A stretch of DNA of 20,376 nucleotides from the NCBI GenBank assembly GCA_002495735.1, contig DAGM01000066.1, positions 7,459-27,834 of the forward strand, given 5' to 3'. This DNA is from Euryarchaeota archaeon UBA54. Lineage in GTDB: Archaea > Thermoplasmatota > Poseidoniia > Poseidoniales > Thalassarchaeaceae. Position numbers and translations under genes: made by a program. Under the pieces are notes generated by a model. It was not told the DNA's origin. It worked only from the letters and a program-made list of their open reading frames with translations, and searched no databases. Positions 19,310 through 20,376 of this stretch are shown piece by piece; position 1 is the first letter of the stretch, and each line of letters starts with the position of its first letter.

Positions 19310-20290
19310 ATGGTCAGTGAGTCACTGTCTCTGGATATCCATAGGATTGTCACAGACAGTGACCTCGATGGTGTGGTCACAGGAGCCATTCTGAGGCGTT
19401 GGTGGCCTGAAGCCGAGGTTGTTTTTGGCCATCCGGGGGAGCTACGTGCTGGCCTTCTGGATGATTGTATGGACAGGCATACAGCAGTATGCGACCTGCC
19501 ACGCCATCCGAAATGTGGGCTGAGTATCGATCACCACCAATCCAACGCCCCCACCGAGCATGACGATGATGGTGTGGTTGTGATCTGGAGGCAGGCTCCT
19601 TCGGCTGCCCGTATTGCCTACGACCTGCTAGCAGCCAATACCGACCTCAGTGATCTGACCGATATGCTGGTCTGGGTCGACAAACTGGATGGCGGTGGAA
19701 TCACCCGTGAAGAGTTCCGCTCCAACCACCCGGTGGTCTGGTTGGGTCGACTAATTGATGTTGAGTCTGGCTTAGCCCTTCATATCCTCGAAGCCTTGCA
19801 GCAGGGCGTTTCTGTTAGTGATATTCTCTCTGATTTCAAAGTCGCCCCCGCTCTTGCCGAAAGACAGCGACGGCAGGAAGAGATGGATACTGTGATTTCA
19901 GAGAGTATCGAAGTTGTGGACCGTTTGGCGATAGTGAGGCTTGAGGGTCATGGACTGCGTTCGAATGGCTACCACGTCACCGCTCTGGTGGGAGAAGATT
20001 GTGACGCATGCCTAGTTGTCCACGGTGATGTCGGGGCCTCCTTCGGAGAAGAGGATAGGTATCCTGTATCTGCCTCGTTCTACACCAACTCGTTCCTCCA
20101 CACAACCGGAGGAATATACGACCTGACTAGGCTTGCAACCAGATTCGATTCTGATGGCGGAGGTCATGCCAACGCCTGTGGTTGCAGAATACAGGCACTC
20201 GAGAGCGGTGCTAGAGTTTCCCGAACAGTGACTAACGGCGATATCGAAGAGAATCTGGCAGTCTGGCTCGAGATGTGGGCGGAGCGTTGA
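19310..20290 (+). CDS. DHH/DHHA1-family phosphoesterase
   Basis: From the ATG at 19310 the protein has 326 residues. Motif I is T-D-S-D-L-D-G (Asp16, Asp18, Asp20), motif II is C-D-L-P-R-H (Asp62) and motif III is I-D-H-H (Asp74-His75-His76); these hold the two Mn ions of DHH enzymes. The C-terminal DHHA1 substrate-binding domain shows G-G-G-H-A-N-A-C-G (283-291). Relatives include RecJ-like exonucleases, nanoRNases and cyclic-dinucleotide phosphodiesterases. The short length, with no OB domain, favours nanoRNase or small-nucleotide hydrolysis over RecJ (inference). A GTG at 19283 would add nine residues; the ATG is preferred because it puts motif I about 15 residues in, as is common. Its TGA directly abuts the stop of the convergent right-edge gene. 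Confidence 0.88.
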   Translation: MVSESLSLDIHRIVTDSDLDGVVTGAILRRWWPEAEVVFGHPGELRAGLLDDCMDRHTAVCDLPRHPKCGLSIDHHQSNAPTEHDDDGVVVIWRQAPSAARIAYDLLAANTDLSDLTDMLVWVDKLDGGGITREEFRSNHPVVWLGRLIDVESGLALHILEALQQGVSVSDILSDFKVAPALAERQRRQEEMDTVISESIEVVDRLAIVRLEGHGLRSNGYHVTALVGEDCDACLVVHGDVGASFGEEDRYPVSASFYTNSFLHTTGGIYDLTRLATRFDSDGGGHANACGCRIQALESGARVSRTVTNGDIEENLAVWLEMWAER

Positions 20291-20376
20291 TCACAGTATC
20301 TTGAGTAGGTACAGGAAGCCGAGGAAAGCGTGGATTGTCACCAGCATCATCATCACATCGCTGATTCTCCCATGAA
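20291..20376 (-). CDS. C-terminal end of a membrane protein (runs off right edge)
   Basis: A minus-strand frame is open from the window edge to the TGA at 20293-20291. It ends with M-M-M-L-V-T-I-H-A-F-L-G-F-L-Y-L-L-K-I-L, a clear membrane helix finishing on a lysine and short hydrophobic tail. Only 27 residues are visible, so the family cannot be named. The stop codons of this gene and the DHH gene are back to back (TGA-TCA). Confidence 0.6.
   Translation of the reverse strand, partial: HGRISDVMMMLVTIHAFLGFLYLLKIL

Noticed and set aside
1..20376. Insertion sequences, integrase, prophage or toxin-antitoxin loci
   Set aside because: No transposase, recombinase or phage-like gene and no terminal repeats were seen; the single AT-rich gene alone is not enough to call an island.

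Overview
The window is densely packed archaeal chromosome, most consistent with a marine euryarchaeon of the Poseidoniales (Marine Group II) type. It carries the archaeal gene order L18e-L13-S9-RpoN. It also has a PAC2-type proteasome assembly chaperone with a C-terminal HbYX-like tail. An NAD-dependent (bacterial-type) DNA ligase and a giant aspartate-rich secreted membrane protein are alongside. The lineage is an inference from this combination; no rRNA or other decisive marker is present.

Layout. Positions 1-1563 (minus): the 5' part of an unrecognised gene running off the left edge, and a PKD-domain lipoprotein. 1663-4246: a DEDDh 3'-5' exonuclease (plus) convergent with a Cas4/AddB-like Fe-S PD-(D/E)XK nuclease (minus), then the divergent PAC2 protein (plus). 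4243-6381 (minus): LigA, with a palindrome next to a TATA-like element upstream. 6475-8120 (minus): a core translation/transcription cluster read as L18e, L13, S9, RpoN, then tRNA-Pro(GGG) with an encoded CCA. 8247-16238 (minus): one gene of 2,663 codons, over a third of the window. 16381-16815 (minus): an RlmH-like SPOUT methyltransferase. 16895-18771 (plus): a four-gene run of a Trp-rich small protein, a five-helix membrane protein, a PduO-type cobalamin adenosyltransferase and a very AT-rich single-helix membrane peptide. 18775-19212 (minus): a Nudix hydrolase. 19310-20290 (plus): a DHH-family phosphoesterase. 20291 to the right edge (minus): the C-terminus of a membrane protein.

The nucleases and LigA form a loose DNA-repair neighbourhood. 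The r-protein/RpoN/tRNA set is housekeeping gene expression. The most unusual object is the giant protein. It has an N-terminal signal segment and about thirty DxDxDG calcium-type repeats, interrupted by a complete blue-copper (cupredoxin) domain and a Cys/aromatic-rich insert. A long chain of glycosylation-rich beta-sandwich modules follows, then one transmembrane helix and a cytoplasmic tail resembling DUF4129. This suggests a surface protein linking an extracellular, possibly Ca- and Cu-binding stalk to the cell interior. No gene-free stretch exceeds 150 bases; the notable gaps (6382-6474, 8121-8246, 16239-16380) hold hairpins or palindromes described below.
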